Below are positions 28,031 to 36,626 of a stretch of DNA of 43,381 nucleotides, piece after piece (position 1 is the stretch's first letter; every line of letters begins with the position of its first letter). The stretch lies in the IMG/VR virus record IMGVR_UViG_3300025949_001138, positions 1-43,381 of that record; one strand, written 5' to 3'. The notes beneath the pieces are model-generated. The model worked only from the letters and a program-made list of their open reading frames with translations, was not told where the DNA came from and did not search any database. The DNA comes from a virus. The translations under genes and the position numbers were made by a program.

Positions 28031-28112
28031 CTTTACCCACGTCGGCGGCGGAAGAAGCCGTCCCAAACAACCGGGGGCGCACGGAGACGTGGGAGCGCCC
28101 GACTTTCAATCC

Positions 28113-28145
28113 AGGACCGGCGTACACGCGCGGTCCTTTTTCGTC
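28113..28145 (+). terminator. Terminator before the tail tube gene
   Basis: AGGACCG (28113-28119) and CGGTCCT (28132-28138) form the stem, with an inner GCG/CGC pairing, followed by TTTTTC. The preceding 28075-28100 also holds GGGCGC/GCGCCC. It isolates the tube gene, which has its own GGAAGG ribosome site. Confidence 0.65.
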
Positions 28146-28177
28146 GCCGCTGATTGCGGCGGAAGGGACTATCCATC

Positions 28178-28951
28178 ATGCCTGTTCAGCAAAAAGACAA
28201 GCTGTCGTTCGGCACCGGTCGCGCGTTCATCCAGGCCGCCGGCTCCGCCGTCCTCGTGCCCTACGGCAACTTGACCGACTTCTCGGTCGAGTTCAAGACC
28301 GATCAGGTCTCGGCGTTCGACGAGAACGGCTTCCCGGTCGGCGTCTTCGACGGCCACAAAGAGATCGCGCTCACGATCAAGCACATGCGCTTCGATCTCA
28401 CCTCCCTCGGCTTGGACTTCAACCAGGCCGCACCGGGTGCGTCGACGCAGACCTGGGCGTTCTCCGAGCAGCAGCCGATCGCGACCCACGCCGCGACCCT
28501 GACCAACGGCGCGACCTACGCCGTCGGGACGCTCTCGCTGCAGACCAACCTCAACGGCGCGCTCGTCCAATACACGCCCGTCACCGCGGGCTCGGAAGTG
28601 GCCGGCGTCTCGTACTCGGTCTCCGGTTCGGGCGTCATCGCGTTCGCTGCGGGCGAGACGGCCACGACGTGCTACTGCACGTACGCCTACACGCTCACGA
28701 CCGGCTCGAAGTTGACGATCGTCAACACCTACCAGAACTCGGCTCCGTCGTACAAGTTCATCTTCGTGAAGCGCGATAAGTCGATCATCGACTCCTCGGT
28801 CGGCTGCACGGCGATCACCTTGAACTCGGTGCGGTTCGGCAGCTACAAAACCGGCTGGACCGACAACAAGCAGGTCGAGATCGAACGGTCGCTCATGGCG
28901 TTCGCCGATCCATTCGGCAACATCGGCGACATCCAACTCACCAACGTCTAA
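28178..28951 (+). CDS. Major tail tube protein
   Basis: A 257-residue, Thr/Ser/Ala-rich beta protein: KDKLSFGTGRAFIQAAGSAV, YGNLTDFSVEFKTDQVSAFD, HKEIALTIKHMRFDL, and RSLMAFADPFGNIGDIQL at the end. Composition, size and place between terminator and assembly chaperones fit the tube protein that polymerises around the tape measure. The Ser/Thr-rich central part (about 95-190) may be an added surface domain. Confidence 0.8.
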   Translation: MPVQQKDKLSFGTGRAFIQAAGSAVLVPYGNLTDFSVEFKTDQVSAFDENGFPVGVFDGHKEIALTIKHMRFDLTSLGLDFNQAAPGASTQTWAFSEQQPIATHAATLTNGATYAVGTLSLQTNLNGALVQYTPVTAGSEVAGVSYSVSGSGVIAFAAGETATTCYCTYAYTLTTGSKLTIVNTYQNSAPSYKFIFVKRDKSIIDSSVGCTAITLNSVRFGSYKTGWTDNKQVEIERSLMAFADPFGNIGDIQLTNV

Positions 28952-28972
28952 GGCTGAAAGAGGGCATCTTTC

Positions 28973-29530
28973 GTGAGTGCAACGCAGAGCCGCTCGGGGG
29001 CAACCTCGAGCGGCTTCTTCCGCAAAGAGCGCGAGGCAGAACTGCTCGCGCAGGCCGTCGGCGATCCGTCCGGCGTCCTCGTCACCATCGGCGGCTACGA
29101 GTTCAACCTCGTCCCGTTCGACACGGATACCGGCATCAAGCTCTTCGCGCTCATCCCGCGCATCGGGCTCCTGTGGGGCAAGATGCAAGCCGGCGTCGCC
29201 AACGATTCCGACGCATCCAGCGTCGAGGACGTCATCGAGAACGATGCGCCGTGGATCCTGGGCCTCATCAAGGCGACGCTTCTGGACTCGGCATCCTGTG
29301 CCGACCCGGACCTCGACGTCGAGTCCTTCGAGAAGTGGTTCGGACGGACGCGGTTCATCCCCATGCTCGAGGTCCTCGTTCCGAAGATCCTCCGCGCGAA
29401 CGGGATGGATAGCCTCGCCGACCAGATCGAGAACGCGATCGCGAGGTACAAGAACAAGCCCGACCCTACGACACCGGCGGAGACGCCGGAGCCGGAACTT
29501 CCCCTGACGGAGGGGATCGTGAAAACCTGA
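28973..29530 (+). CDS. Tail assembly chaperone (upstream, G-like)
   Basis: A 185-residue protein starting at GTG 28973. Body: VTIGGYEFNLVPFDTDTGIKLFALIPR, LGLIKATLLDSASC, FEKWFGRTRFIPMLEVLVPKIL, then an acidic Pro-rich end (TPAETPEPELPL). Location between tube and tape-measure genes and the tail-tube-like start fit the first of the two assembly chaperones. A hairpin with T-rich tail lies within its first codons (28988-29020). Confidence 0.75.
   Translation: MSATQSRSGATSSGFFRKEREAELLAQAVGDPSGVLVTIGGYEFNLVPFDTDTGIKLFALIPRIGLLWGKMQAGVANDSDASSVEDVIENDAPWILGLIKATLLDSASCADPDLDVESFEKWFGRTRFIPMLEVLVPKILRANGMDSLADQIENAIARYKNKPDPTTPAETPEPELPLTEGIVKT
28988..29020 (+). terminator. Terminator-like hairpin inside the 5' end of the chaperone gene
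   Basis: AGCCGCTCG and CGAGCGGCT are perfect nine-base complements around a ten-base loop, followed by TCTTCC. A GAAAGA/TCTTTC hairpin also lies just before the GTG. These may lower expression of chaperones relative to the tail tube gene. Confidence 0.5.
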
Positions 29531-29532
29531 GC

Positions 29533-29826
29533 ATGACCGACATCGTCAAGCACGTTGTCGCTCACTATCGCCTCATGCCTAGAACAGCTATGCGCGGGCT
29601 CACGTTCGCGCAGATGCTCATCATGTTCGACGCGATGGTCAAGCTCCACGTCCTCACCAACCCGTTCGGGTCCGGTGAAGGCGGCGGCTCCCGGTCGGGA
29701 CCGCAAGACGTCGACGGCGTCACCGGCGCGCAGATCCTCGGCGACGCCGGGATCTTCCCGGTACGCAGGGCCGACAAGTCAACACTCGATCCGGCGATCC
29801 AAGCCTATCTCAACGAGGGGGGGTGA
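29533..29826 (+). CDS. Tail assembly chaperone (downstream, T-like)
   Basis: A 97-residue protein two bases after the upstream chaperone: MTDIVKHVVAHYRLMPRTAM, LTFAQMLIMFDAMVKLHVLT, then a Gly-rich linker and a helical end. It lies in the -1 frame relative to the upstream gene, as in G/GT pairs, and that frame is open back to about 29413, but I see no canonical slippery heptamer, so separate translation is equally possible. Confidence 0.65.
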   Translation: MTDIVKHVVAHYRLMPRTAMRGLTFAQMLIMFDAMVKLHVLTNPFGSGEGGGSRSGPQDVDGVTGAQILGDAGIFPVRRADKSTLDPAIQAYLNEGG

Positions 29827-29833
29827 TTCCAGC

Positions 29834-32800
29834 ATGGCATCGGAGACCGAACTCGCGATCACCGTCAAGGCGATCGTGGACGACGCGATCGTCAAACTCG
29901 GCAAGGTCAAGGCCGGCGTTGGCGACCTCGGCAACGCGGCGCAGGGCACGACCAAGAAGCTGAACGATCACCAGAAGTCGGTCGACGGCCTCTCGGGAGC
30001 CCTCAATAAGCTCGGGACGCACTATCGCGCTGCGAATCAGGCCGCCGAGTTGTTCGGGGTGTCGGCCGGCGGCGCGGTCGGTAAGATGGGCGCGCTCATC
30101 AACGTCGTGGAGGCGTTCAAGGGCGCCATCCCGATCTTCGCTGGCGTCGCGGCGGCGGCGGTCTCGGTCGGTGCGGCGTTCAACTTCGTGCGCGGATCGG
30201 TCGAAGACGCCGAGAAGCTGCAGAAGGCCATGACCCTGCTCGGGCAGACCGTTCGCGACCAGGGCGGCGATTGGGGCCACCTCTCCAAGCAGTTCGAGGA
30301 GTGGATCGAACTGCAGGAGCGCACGACGACGTTCGGGCGCCTGGACCTCATCGAAGGCGTCAAGAAGCTCACCGCGGCGGGCATGGATCTCGAGAAGGCG
30401 CAGAAGGTCACGCGCATCGCCGAAGATGCGTCGGCCGCGACCGGAAAGAGCCTCATGGACGTCGAGAACGGCCTGATGGAGGCCATGCACGGCCGGACGC
30501 AGGCGCTCACCGCCTTGGGTATCGGAACCCGCGCGGGCATCCGCGACGGCATGTCGTTCGACACCGTCATGCGCCTCATCGAGAAGAGCATGGGCGGCGC
30601 GGCGGCGGCGGCGGCGAACACCTACACGGGCGCGCTCGCGCAGGCCGGCAACGCCGTCACGGACCTCAAGGAGAACATCGGCACGGCGCTTCTGCCTGCG
30701 CTGACCGCGGTCGTTAAGGGCTTCTCGTCGATCGTGCAGAGTGCCGACGGCGAGTTGAAGCCGGCGCTGGACCGGTTCGCGACCTGGGTCAAGGGCAACG
30801 TCCCGGGCATCAAGGAGTGGTTCTCCCAACTCTGGACCACCATCAAGGACCTCGGCAAGGCGTGGCAACAGGACGTGAACCCGCAGATCGCGGAGTTCGC
30901 GCGCCAATGCGGCCTCACATTCACCGCGCTCGGGAAGCTCGATGGCGAGGTCTCGAACGGGAAGACCGGCTGGCAGCAGTTCCGCAACGTCATCCGCGAC
31001 CTCATCAAAGACCTCTCGCAGATGCTCGGGTTCTTCAACGGCATCGGGCGCGCGCTCGACGGGATGACGAACGCGCAGAACCGGTTCGCGAATACGATGT
31101 CCAACTTCTGGGGAAGCACGACCGGGAAGATCCTCTCGGCGATGATCCCGGGGCTCGGCGGCGTCGTCAACCGTCGCACCGGTGCATCCGGTGGGTGGGG
31201 CACTCCCGGCGCGTCCGGTTCGTGGGGGCGCCACGGCGCATCCGGATCCTGGGGCTCGCCCGGTGACAAGCCGGCGAAGCCCGCGGACAGCTACAACCCG
31301 GCCGACACCGATACCGGCGTCGACGCGATGGTCGGCGGGCGTGGCTCGCACACGAAAAAGAAGAAGGCCGTCGGGGCGACCGTCATCCATGACGACTCCG
31401 CCAAGGTCATGGCGGCCATCCTCAAAGCCTGGATCGGCAACCTGACCAATCAGATGACCCGCAACGACTCGGCGGGTGAGAAGAGCATCGCCGGTCTCGA
31501 AGCGCAGAAGGAAGCCGTCCGTCACGGTATCGCGATGGCGCAGGCCAAGGGCACCGCTACGCCGGCGATGGAGCAATCCGCCGCGGCGCTCACCGCGCAA
31601 CTCGACCTCTCGATCGCGAAGATCAAAGAAGAAGTCGCCGCGCGCGATCTCTCGACGGCCAAGATGATGGACCAACTCGAGAATACGGCTGCATCCCACA
31701 AGAAGGTCGCCGAGTCAGAGAACGCCCTGGGAGCCGCGCACGTCGCTGTCACGAAGGCGGGCAACGCGCTCGCTGAGACGATCGCTGGACTTGGCGACCA
31801 CCTCGATACCTTCGGACAGGGTCTCGAGAAAATACTCGCGTCGAAGATTCCCGGGCTAACCGCCAAGCAAGCGAAGCCAGGTGATCCGGTGACGCTCGGC
31901 TTCTCCTGGGCCACGTTCTTGCTCTCGGCCGTGCAGAACACCAAAGCCTTCGCGGACATCATGAAGACGATCACCGAGATCATGGGCGTCGTCGCGCAGA
32001 TCTTCGACGCACTGCGACCGGTCATCGACTTGTTCTTGAAGGGCGTCATCCTCATCGCAAACGGGTTCATTACCCTCTGGAACGTCATCGCGAAGCTGTT
32101 GCGTCTGCTCGGCATCCACGTCGCCTTGCTCGACAAGATCAACGCCGACTTCTCGGACCTCTCGCAGAACGCGGCTCCGTTCATCCAGATCGTCCACGAC
32201 ATCCCCACGATGAACGAACTCGCGTCGGGTAAGGTCGGCGCGCTCTACCCGGCCGGCACCGGTCACGACACCATCGTCTCCGGTATCACGACACCGATCA
32301 CCGACGGCCTCGCCGACCCCGGTCTCGGCGGTGGCCTGTTGGGCGCGATCCTCGAAGTGGTCGCCGGCATCGAAGGGCTCAAGCTCCTCACGAAGATGGG
32401 TGGCCTCAGTTCTGTCTCGGGCGGCATCTCGAAGCTCTTCGGAAGCGGCGGGATGCTCTCGAAGGTCAGCGCGGCCCTGGGTAGCTCGAGCACCCTGCTC
32501 GGCAACCTCTTCGGCGCCGGCACGACGCTCGGAAGCTCGCTCTTGGCGGTCGGCGGCGGCGCGCTCGTTGGCTCGGTCGTGGGCAATCTGCTCGGCGGCG
32601 GGTCGCATACGACCAACGGCGCGGCCGGCGGCGCGATCGGCGGCGTCATGGGTCTCCTGTCGGCGGCCGGACCAATCGGCGTCATCGGCGACATCCTCAT
32701 CGGAGCGATCGCCGCCGGCGTCTTCGGCCACAAGGACGACCCGGCGAAGATGCCCGATGTCTACGCGAACGGCTATGGTCAGGAGATGGCCGACCTGCAA

Positions 32801-33406
32801 GGCTCCGGCGTCTACGCTGGCAAGGAAGCCATGAACGCCAACGGTCAGTCCTATACCGAAAGCGGTCAGGTCGCGTCCGCGCTCGGCGGTATGGGGATGA
32901 TGCAGTTCATCGCCTCCTACATCGCAAAGACGGGCGGAACGGGACTGACCTCGGCGGAGATCAGCGACTTCACCGGCGAGAACGTCAAGGATACGATCGT
33001 CGGCGGGAAAGACGGCAACCTGCAACTCGCCAACGGGCAGACCGTCTTCTGGTCAGACCTCGTCGCCGCGGCGAACGACGCCATCACCAAGATCGGGCAG
33101 TCCTTCGCTGATATGGGGAACGCGGCTACCGCGAACATCTCCTCGGTCGCCGGGAACATCACGCGCTTCATCGACGCTTCGACGAACGACCTCGCCGGCC
33201 CGATCAAAGACGGCCCCGGCGTCGCGAGTGGAAAGACGACGCAACCGGTCGCGACCGCTCCGGTTGGCGGGGGCGACATCAACGTCACGATCCAAGGCGA
33301 CGTGAACGGGTACAACGACGTGCAGCAGATCGGCTCCGACCTGGCTGACTCCGTCGCGCGTCGTCAGCGCATGCTGCAGTACGGCCTCGCGCGGGTGCCG
33401 GCATGA
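29834..33406 (+). CDS. Tape measure protein
   Basis: 1190 residues, the longest gene. ATG 29834 follows a GAGGGGGG run. N-terminal helical region (ELAITVKAIVDDAIVKLGKVKAG), a hydrophobic stretch (IPIFAGVAAAAVSVGAAF, about 99-116), a tail-assembly-like domain (about 130-320), a Gly/Ser/Trp repeat (about 451-477), helices to about 690, then hydrophobic Gly/Ala-rich segments (about 730-770 and 895-965, GAGTTLGSSLLAVGGGALVG) probably used for membrane passage of DNA. Sets tail length; by rule of thumb about 175-180 nm. Ends coupled to the distal tail gene. Confidence 0.92.
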   Translation: MASETELAITVKAIVDDAIVKLGKVKAGVGDLGNAAQGTTKKLNDHQKSVDGLSGALNKLGTHYRAANQAAELFGVSAGGAVGKMGALINVVEAFKGAIPIFAGVAAAAVSVGAAFNFVRGSVEDAEKLQKAMTLLGQTVRDQGGDWGHLSKQFEEWIELQERTTTFGRLDLIEGVKKLTAAGMDLEKAQKVTRIAEDASAATGKSLMDVENGLMEAMHGRTQALTALGIGTRAGIRDGMSFDTVMRLIEKSMGGAAAAAANTYTGALAQAGNAVTDLKENIGTALLPALTAVVKGFSSIVQSADGELKPALDRFATWVKGNVPGIKEWFSQLWTTIKDLGKAWQQDVNPQIAEFARQCGLTFTALGKLDGEVSNGKTGWQQFRNVIRDLIKDLSQMLGFFNGIGRALDGMTNAQNRFANTMSNFWGSTTGKILSAMIPGLGGVVNRRTGASGGWGTPGASGSWGRHGASGSWGSPGDKPAKPADSYNPADTDTGVDAMVGGRGSHTKKKKAVGATVIHDDSAKVMAAILKAWIGNLTNQMTRNDSAGEKSIAGLEAQKEAVRHGIAMAQAKGTATPAMEQSAAALTAQLDLSIAKIKEEVAARDLSTAKMMDQLENTAASHKKVAESENALGAAHVAVTKAGNALAETIAGLGDHLDTFGQGLEKILASKIPGLTAKQAKPGDPVTLGFSWATFLLSAVQNTKAFADIMKTITEIMGVVAQIFDALRPVIDLFLKGVILIANGFITLWNVIAKLLRLLGIHVALLDKINADFSDLSQNAAPFIQIVHDIPTMNELASGKVGALYPAGTGHDTIVSGITTPITDGLADPGLGGGLLGAILEVVAGIEGLKLLTKMGGLSSVSGGISKLFGSGGMLSKVSAALGSSSTLLGNLFGAGTTLGSSLLAVGGGALVGSVVGNLLGGGSHTTNGAAGGAIGGVMGLLSAAGPIGVIGDILIGAIAAGVFGHKDDPAKMPDVYANGYGQEMADLQGSGVYAGKEAMNANGQSYTESGQVASALGGMGMMQFIASYIAKTGGTGLTSAEISDFTGENVKDTIVGGKDGNLQLANGQTVFWSDLVAAANDAITKIGQSFADMGNAATANISSVAGNITRFIDASTNDLAGPIKDGPGVASGKTTQPVATAPVGGGDINVTIQGDVNGYNDVQQIGSDLADSVARRQRMLQYGLARVPA
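31184..31264 (+). repeat. Three tandem GASGxWG repeats within the tape measure gene
   Basis: GASGGWGTPGASGSWGRHG then ASGSWGSPGD: three copies of about nine residues encoded by divergent codons, so selection may hold the peptide rather than the DNA. Confidence 0.6.
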
Positions 33407-34239
33407 CCTTCATCCAATCGAACATCACGTTCGGGACGTATACGTTCCCCGCGGCGTTTTCCGTCGACACCGTCCAGCAGCCAAACCAGATCGACGAGAC
33501 GAAGATCCCGTTCCTCGATGGGACCTCCGCTCCGGCTGGCTCACGCTCCTCGAAGCTCATCCGCATCACCGGCGACATCGGCGGGTGGGGCACGACCGAT
33601 TCGGCCGGAACGTACATCCTCACGCAAGATCAGGCGCAAGCGGAGTTCGACCGGATGAACGCGCAGATCGAAGCCGGCTATCAGCAGCTCTCCATCGGCG
33701 ACAATCCGGCTCGGTACATCTACGCGCAGAAGAAGCAGTCGACGCTCACGCCGCGTCCTGGTTCGGGTCGTCGGGCGTGGACGGTGCAGATCGACTTCGT
33801 CGCGCAGGACCCCCGCTGGCTTGCGCTCACCCCCCAATCGTTCGGACCTTCGTCCTCGCTTCATCATTTCACGGTCACATCGACGGGGAACGCCGTCACA
33901 TACCCGATCGTGACGTTCACAGGGGCATACGCTAACCCATACCTGCAGATCTATCCAGGGACCGGAAACAGCACGCGATATATCGGAGTCAACTTCGCGA
34001 TCACGATGGTCGGCGGGGATGTGTTGGTGATCGACTCCAATCCGCGCAACCGCGCTCGGGCCGTGCTCTTCAACGGCGTTCCGCGCCTTGACCTGCTCGG
34101 TACGACGGGAATTACGAACCTCATGGGGGACGCCGCGTTCTTCCCCTACATCCTTCCGGGCGACAATATTGTTTTCGCTGAATCGGTTACGGCGAACGGG
34201 AGCGGTGTGACCCTGGCCTTCCAGGATGCTTGGCTATGA
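33403..34239 (+). CDS. Distal tail protein (Dit-like)
   Basis: A 278-residue beta-rich protein: FIQSNITFGTYTFPAAFSV, SSKLIRITGDIGGWG, RAWTVQIDFVAQDPRWLA in the N-terminal part, and VTYPIVTFTGAYANPYLQIY, GGDVLVIDSNPRNRARAVL in the C-terminal part. The combination matches siphoviral distal tail proteins (phage tail family). It forms the hexameric hub below the tube. ATGA coupling to both tape measure and hub genes. Confidence 0.8.
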   Translation: MTFIQSNITFGTYTFPAAFSVDTVQQPNQIDETKIPFLDGTSAPAGSRSSKLIRITGDIGGWGTTDSAGTYILTQDQAQAEFDRMNAQIEAGYQQLSIGDNPARYIYAQKKQSTLTPRPGSGRRAWTVQIDFVAQDPRWLALTPQSFGPSSSLHHFTVTSTGNAVTYPIVTFTGAYANPYLQIYPGTGNSTRYIGVNFAITMVGGDVLVIDSNPRNRARAVLFNGVPRLDLLGTTGITNLMGDAAFFPYILPGDNIVFAESVTANGSGVTLAFQDAWL

Positions 34240-36617
34240 GCGACGGGGGCTTCTGGCAGGTCCGCGTCTATACGGCGGCGGGCGCGCTTGTCGATCTTCC
34301 AAGCGCGGACATCGAGTCCATCGATGTCACCGATGCGATGAATGGCGGCTCGGGAACGGGCACGATTCAGTTCAAGCGTGGATTCAACTCCGTCGGTGCG
34401 ATCGCGTACGGGTATCAGGTCCTCATCTGGGTTTGGGGACCAGGGGAAACGCAGCCGACTGATCCGTGGTACGCCGGCTTCATCCAGGACATCGACCAGG
34501 AACAGCAGTCCGCCTCGGGCCTGGTCACGGCGCATCTGCAGGGGAACATGACGCTTCTCGACGCCGCGATCGTCACGGAGCAGACCAATCCGTCCATCGG
34601 AACGAACCCGTCGCTCGACGCGGGCGCGTACGTCGCGCACCTTCTCTCGACGTATCAGCCGACCTCGTTCGGGTCGCCGACCATTCCCGGCACGACGTTC
34701 AACATGTTCCCGACCAACTTCGACGGGACCAAGTTGGGCGCCGCTATCGACACCGTCATCAAGCAGGGCCAGGACCTCACCGGACTCATCTTCGCATGGT
34801 ACGTCCGTACCAAGGCGGACCTGACGAAGAAAGTCATCGTCCAGGTCGACCAGAATCCCAACGTCGTGGGTGGCGTGAAGTTCATCCACCTATTCCTGCA
34901 AAGCCAGATCGATCAATACAAGATCGCGACCAAGTACCGCGACATCATCAACGTGGTCGCGGTCTACGGCGCGAAAGATCCGACGACCGGACAGCAAGTC
35001 TACGGCGTCTTCGAGGACGCGACCTCGGTGGCACAGTTCGGCCCGCTCGAAGACAAGATCAGCGTCCCCGCGCTGACGACCGCGGCCGGATGCCAATCCT
35101 ACGCGACGACCTGGCTGACCCTCAACGCCTACCCCCAAGCGCAAGGCACCTTCCGTATCTTGCAGCCCACCTACAAGGTGCAGGCCGGAACGTGGGTTCA
35201 GATCTGGGAGACCCCGGCGGTCATCAAGCAAGTCCGGTGCGCGCAGGTCAACCTCAAGATCAGCGGCGAGCGCATCGACCTCTACGTCTCGACCACCTCG
35301 CCCGTTCCCTACCTCGACGACGCGGTCTACCGCATGGGGATGAACGCCGGTACGTCGCAGGCGATCGTCAACACGCCGCTCGCGGTCAATAAGCAGGCCC
35401 TCTTCATCCGCGCCGGCGCGACTCTGGTCACGACGGCTTCATCCCCGGCGAAGGTCCAACTGACCGGAGCGGAGGCGGTCTTCCCGACCGTTGGCATCGT
35501 CTACGTCTCTCCCCTCGCGCTCACGCAACTCACCGACAACTCGGGCGGCGTGAACAACGGGCAGACCGGCGACGGCGCCTACACGGTTTCGGTGAATACG
35601 GCCGGATCCTGGATCATCACCAAGGGGCCGCGTCCGCAGAACAGCGCGACGCAGCAGAACGTCCTGACCGCGGTGGTCATCTCGGGCGTCCCGTACACGG
35701 CGGATTGCCGCACCCTCAACGGACAGCCGGCCTTCCCAACGCTCCCCGCGCCTACCCTGGCATCCGGCCATCCGACCGTCACGCTCGGAACGCCGGTCAA
35801 CGCGGGGTCCGGTGCATACGATCAGCCGACGGACTTCTGGCTGGACCCGGCGACGTGGACGAACGCGAACCCGCAGCTCGCGTACTTCGAGCTTGGGGCC
35901 GTTCCTGCGGGGCAACCGCAACCGACCGCGTCGATCGCGCCGCTCCAACCCAACGCGACCGGGCACTACACGCCCACGATTCCCGCCTTGGGCGGTGGTA
36001 CGGCCTACGACCTCTACGTCCGCGCGCACGACAACCTCGACCGGAATACGCCGTGGCTTGCGCTCGGGACGACCAATCCGAACCCCGTGGACGCCTCGGG
36101 CCTCGCGTCGATTCCCGCGACCGGAACGCCGAGCGCCGCCACCGCTCCAACCATCAGTTCCGCCGCTCTTGGCGCGGTGAACGATCAGGGCGCGGCTGGC
36201 TGGAAGCAATCCGTCTCGGCCGCTTGGGCCGATTGGTCCGTGGGTTCCGTTCCTGGATGGGTCGCGGGGTCGCGCTTCTACACACGTACGCACGGCGGAA
36301 CAGCGGTGGTCGCTGCGGGCGATCGGGGCGTCCAGCAGATTTCAAATGCGATCCTCGGGACGGTCACGCTTCCGGCGGGTGTCATTTGCGATATTGGAAT
36401 CAGCCTTTTCGACCTGGCCTCTGGAGCCGAGACGCCGATTGCATGGCCGGCGGCGTGGTCGAACATCCTCGCCGCCCAGATCACCTCGACGACGCTCGAC
36501 ATCCTCGCGCAACTCAAACTCGTCGAGCCCGACTACGTCATCAGCGGCGGCGACGTCACCTCAACCGGCAACGGGTGGGACGTTGGCACCTGGGACTCGG
36601 TCCCGTGGGACTTCTAG
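34236..36617 (+). CDS. Tail tip / baseplate hub protein with C-terminal beta domains
   Basis: 793 residues. The first about 370 residues (FWQVRVYTAAGALVDLPSAD, GTIQFKRGFNSVGAIAYGY, WYAGFIQDIDQEQQSASGLV, DQYKIATKYRDIINVVAVYG, VPALTTAAGCQSYATTWL) resemble the hub family of siphophages with gp37-like tail proteins. The rest is a series of beta domains, with a fibronectin-III-like segment at about 600-650 (GGGTAYDLYVRAHDNLDRN). It should lie at the tail tip and take part in adsorption. ATG 34236 overlaps the Dit stop. Confidence 0.75.
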   Translation: MSDGGFWQVRVYTAAGALVDLPSADIESIDVTDAMNGGSGTGTIQFKRGFNSVGAIAYGYQVLIWVWGPGETQPTDPWYAGFIQDIDQEQQSASGLVTAHLQGNMTLLDAAIVTEQTNPSIGTNPSLDAGAYVAHLLSTYQPTSFGSPTIPGTTFNMFPTNFDGTKLGAAIDTVIKQGQDLTGLIFAWYVRTKADLTKKVIVQVDQNPNVVGGVKFIHLFLQSQIDQYKIATKYRDIINVVAVYGAKDPTTGQQVYGVFEDATSVAQFGPLEDKISVPALTTAAGCQSYATTWLTLNAYPQAQGTFRILQPTYKVQAGTWVQIWETPAVIKQVRCAQVNLKISGERIDLYVSTTSPVPYLDDAVYRMGMNAGTSQAIVNTPLAVNKQALFIRAGATLVTTASSPAKVQLTGAEAVFPTVGIVYVSPLALTQLTDNSGGVNNGQTGDGAYTVSVNTAGSWIITKGPRPQNSATQQNVLTAVVISGVPYTADCRTLNGQPAFPTLPAPTLASGHPTVTLGTPVNAGSGAYDQPTDFWLDPATWTNANPQLAYFELGAVPAGQPQPTASIAPLQPNATGHYTPTIPALGGGTAYDLYVRAHDNLDRNTPWLALGTTNPNPVDASGLASIPATGTPSAATAPTISSAALGAVNDQGAAGWKQSVSAAWADWSVGSVPGWVAGSRFYTRTHGGTAVVAAGDRGVQQISNAILGTVTLPAGVICDIGISLFDLASGAETPIAWPAAWSNILAAQITSTTLDILAQLKLVEPDYVISGGDVTSTGNGWDVGTWDSVPWDF

Positions 36618-36626
36618 GAGAATAGC

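Noticed and set aside
29413-29533. Classical -1 frameshift between the two tail assembly chaperones
   Set aside because: The -1 frame is open, but no X XXY YYZ heptamer is found in phase; GTGAAAACC and GAGGGGATC do not fit. Left as separate genes.
29555-29833. Upstream extension of the tape measure frame
   Set aside because: It overlaps the chaperone in another frame and reads as low-complexity Ser/Arg; ATG 29834 follows a purine-rich site and begins normal tape-measure sequence.
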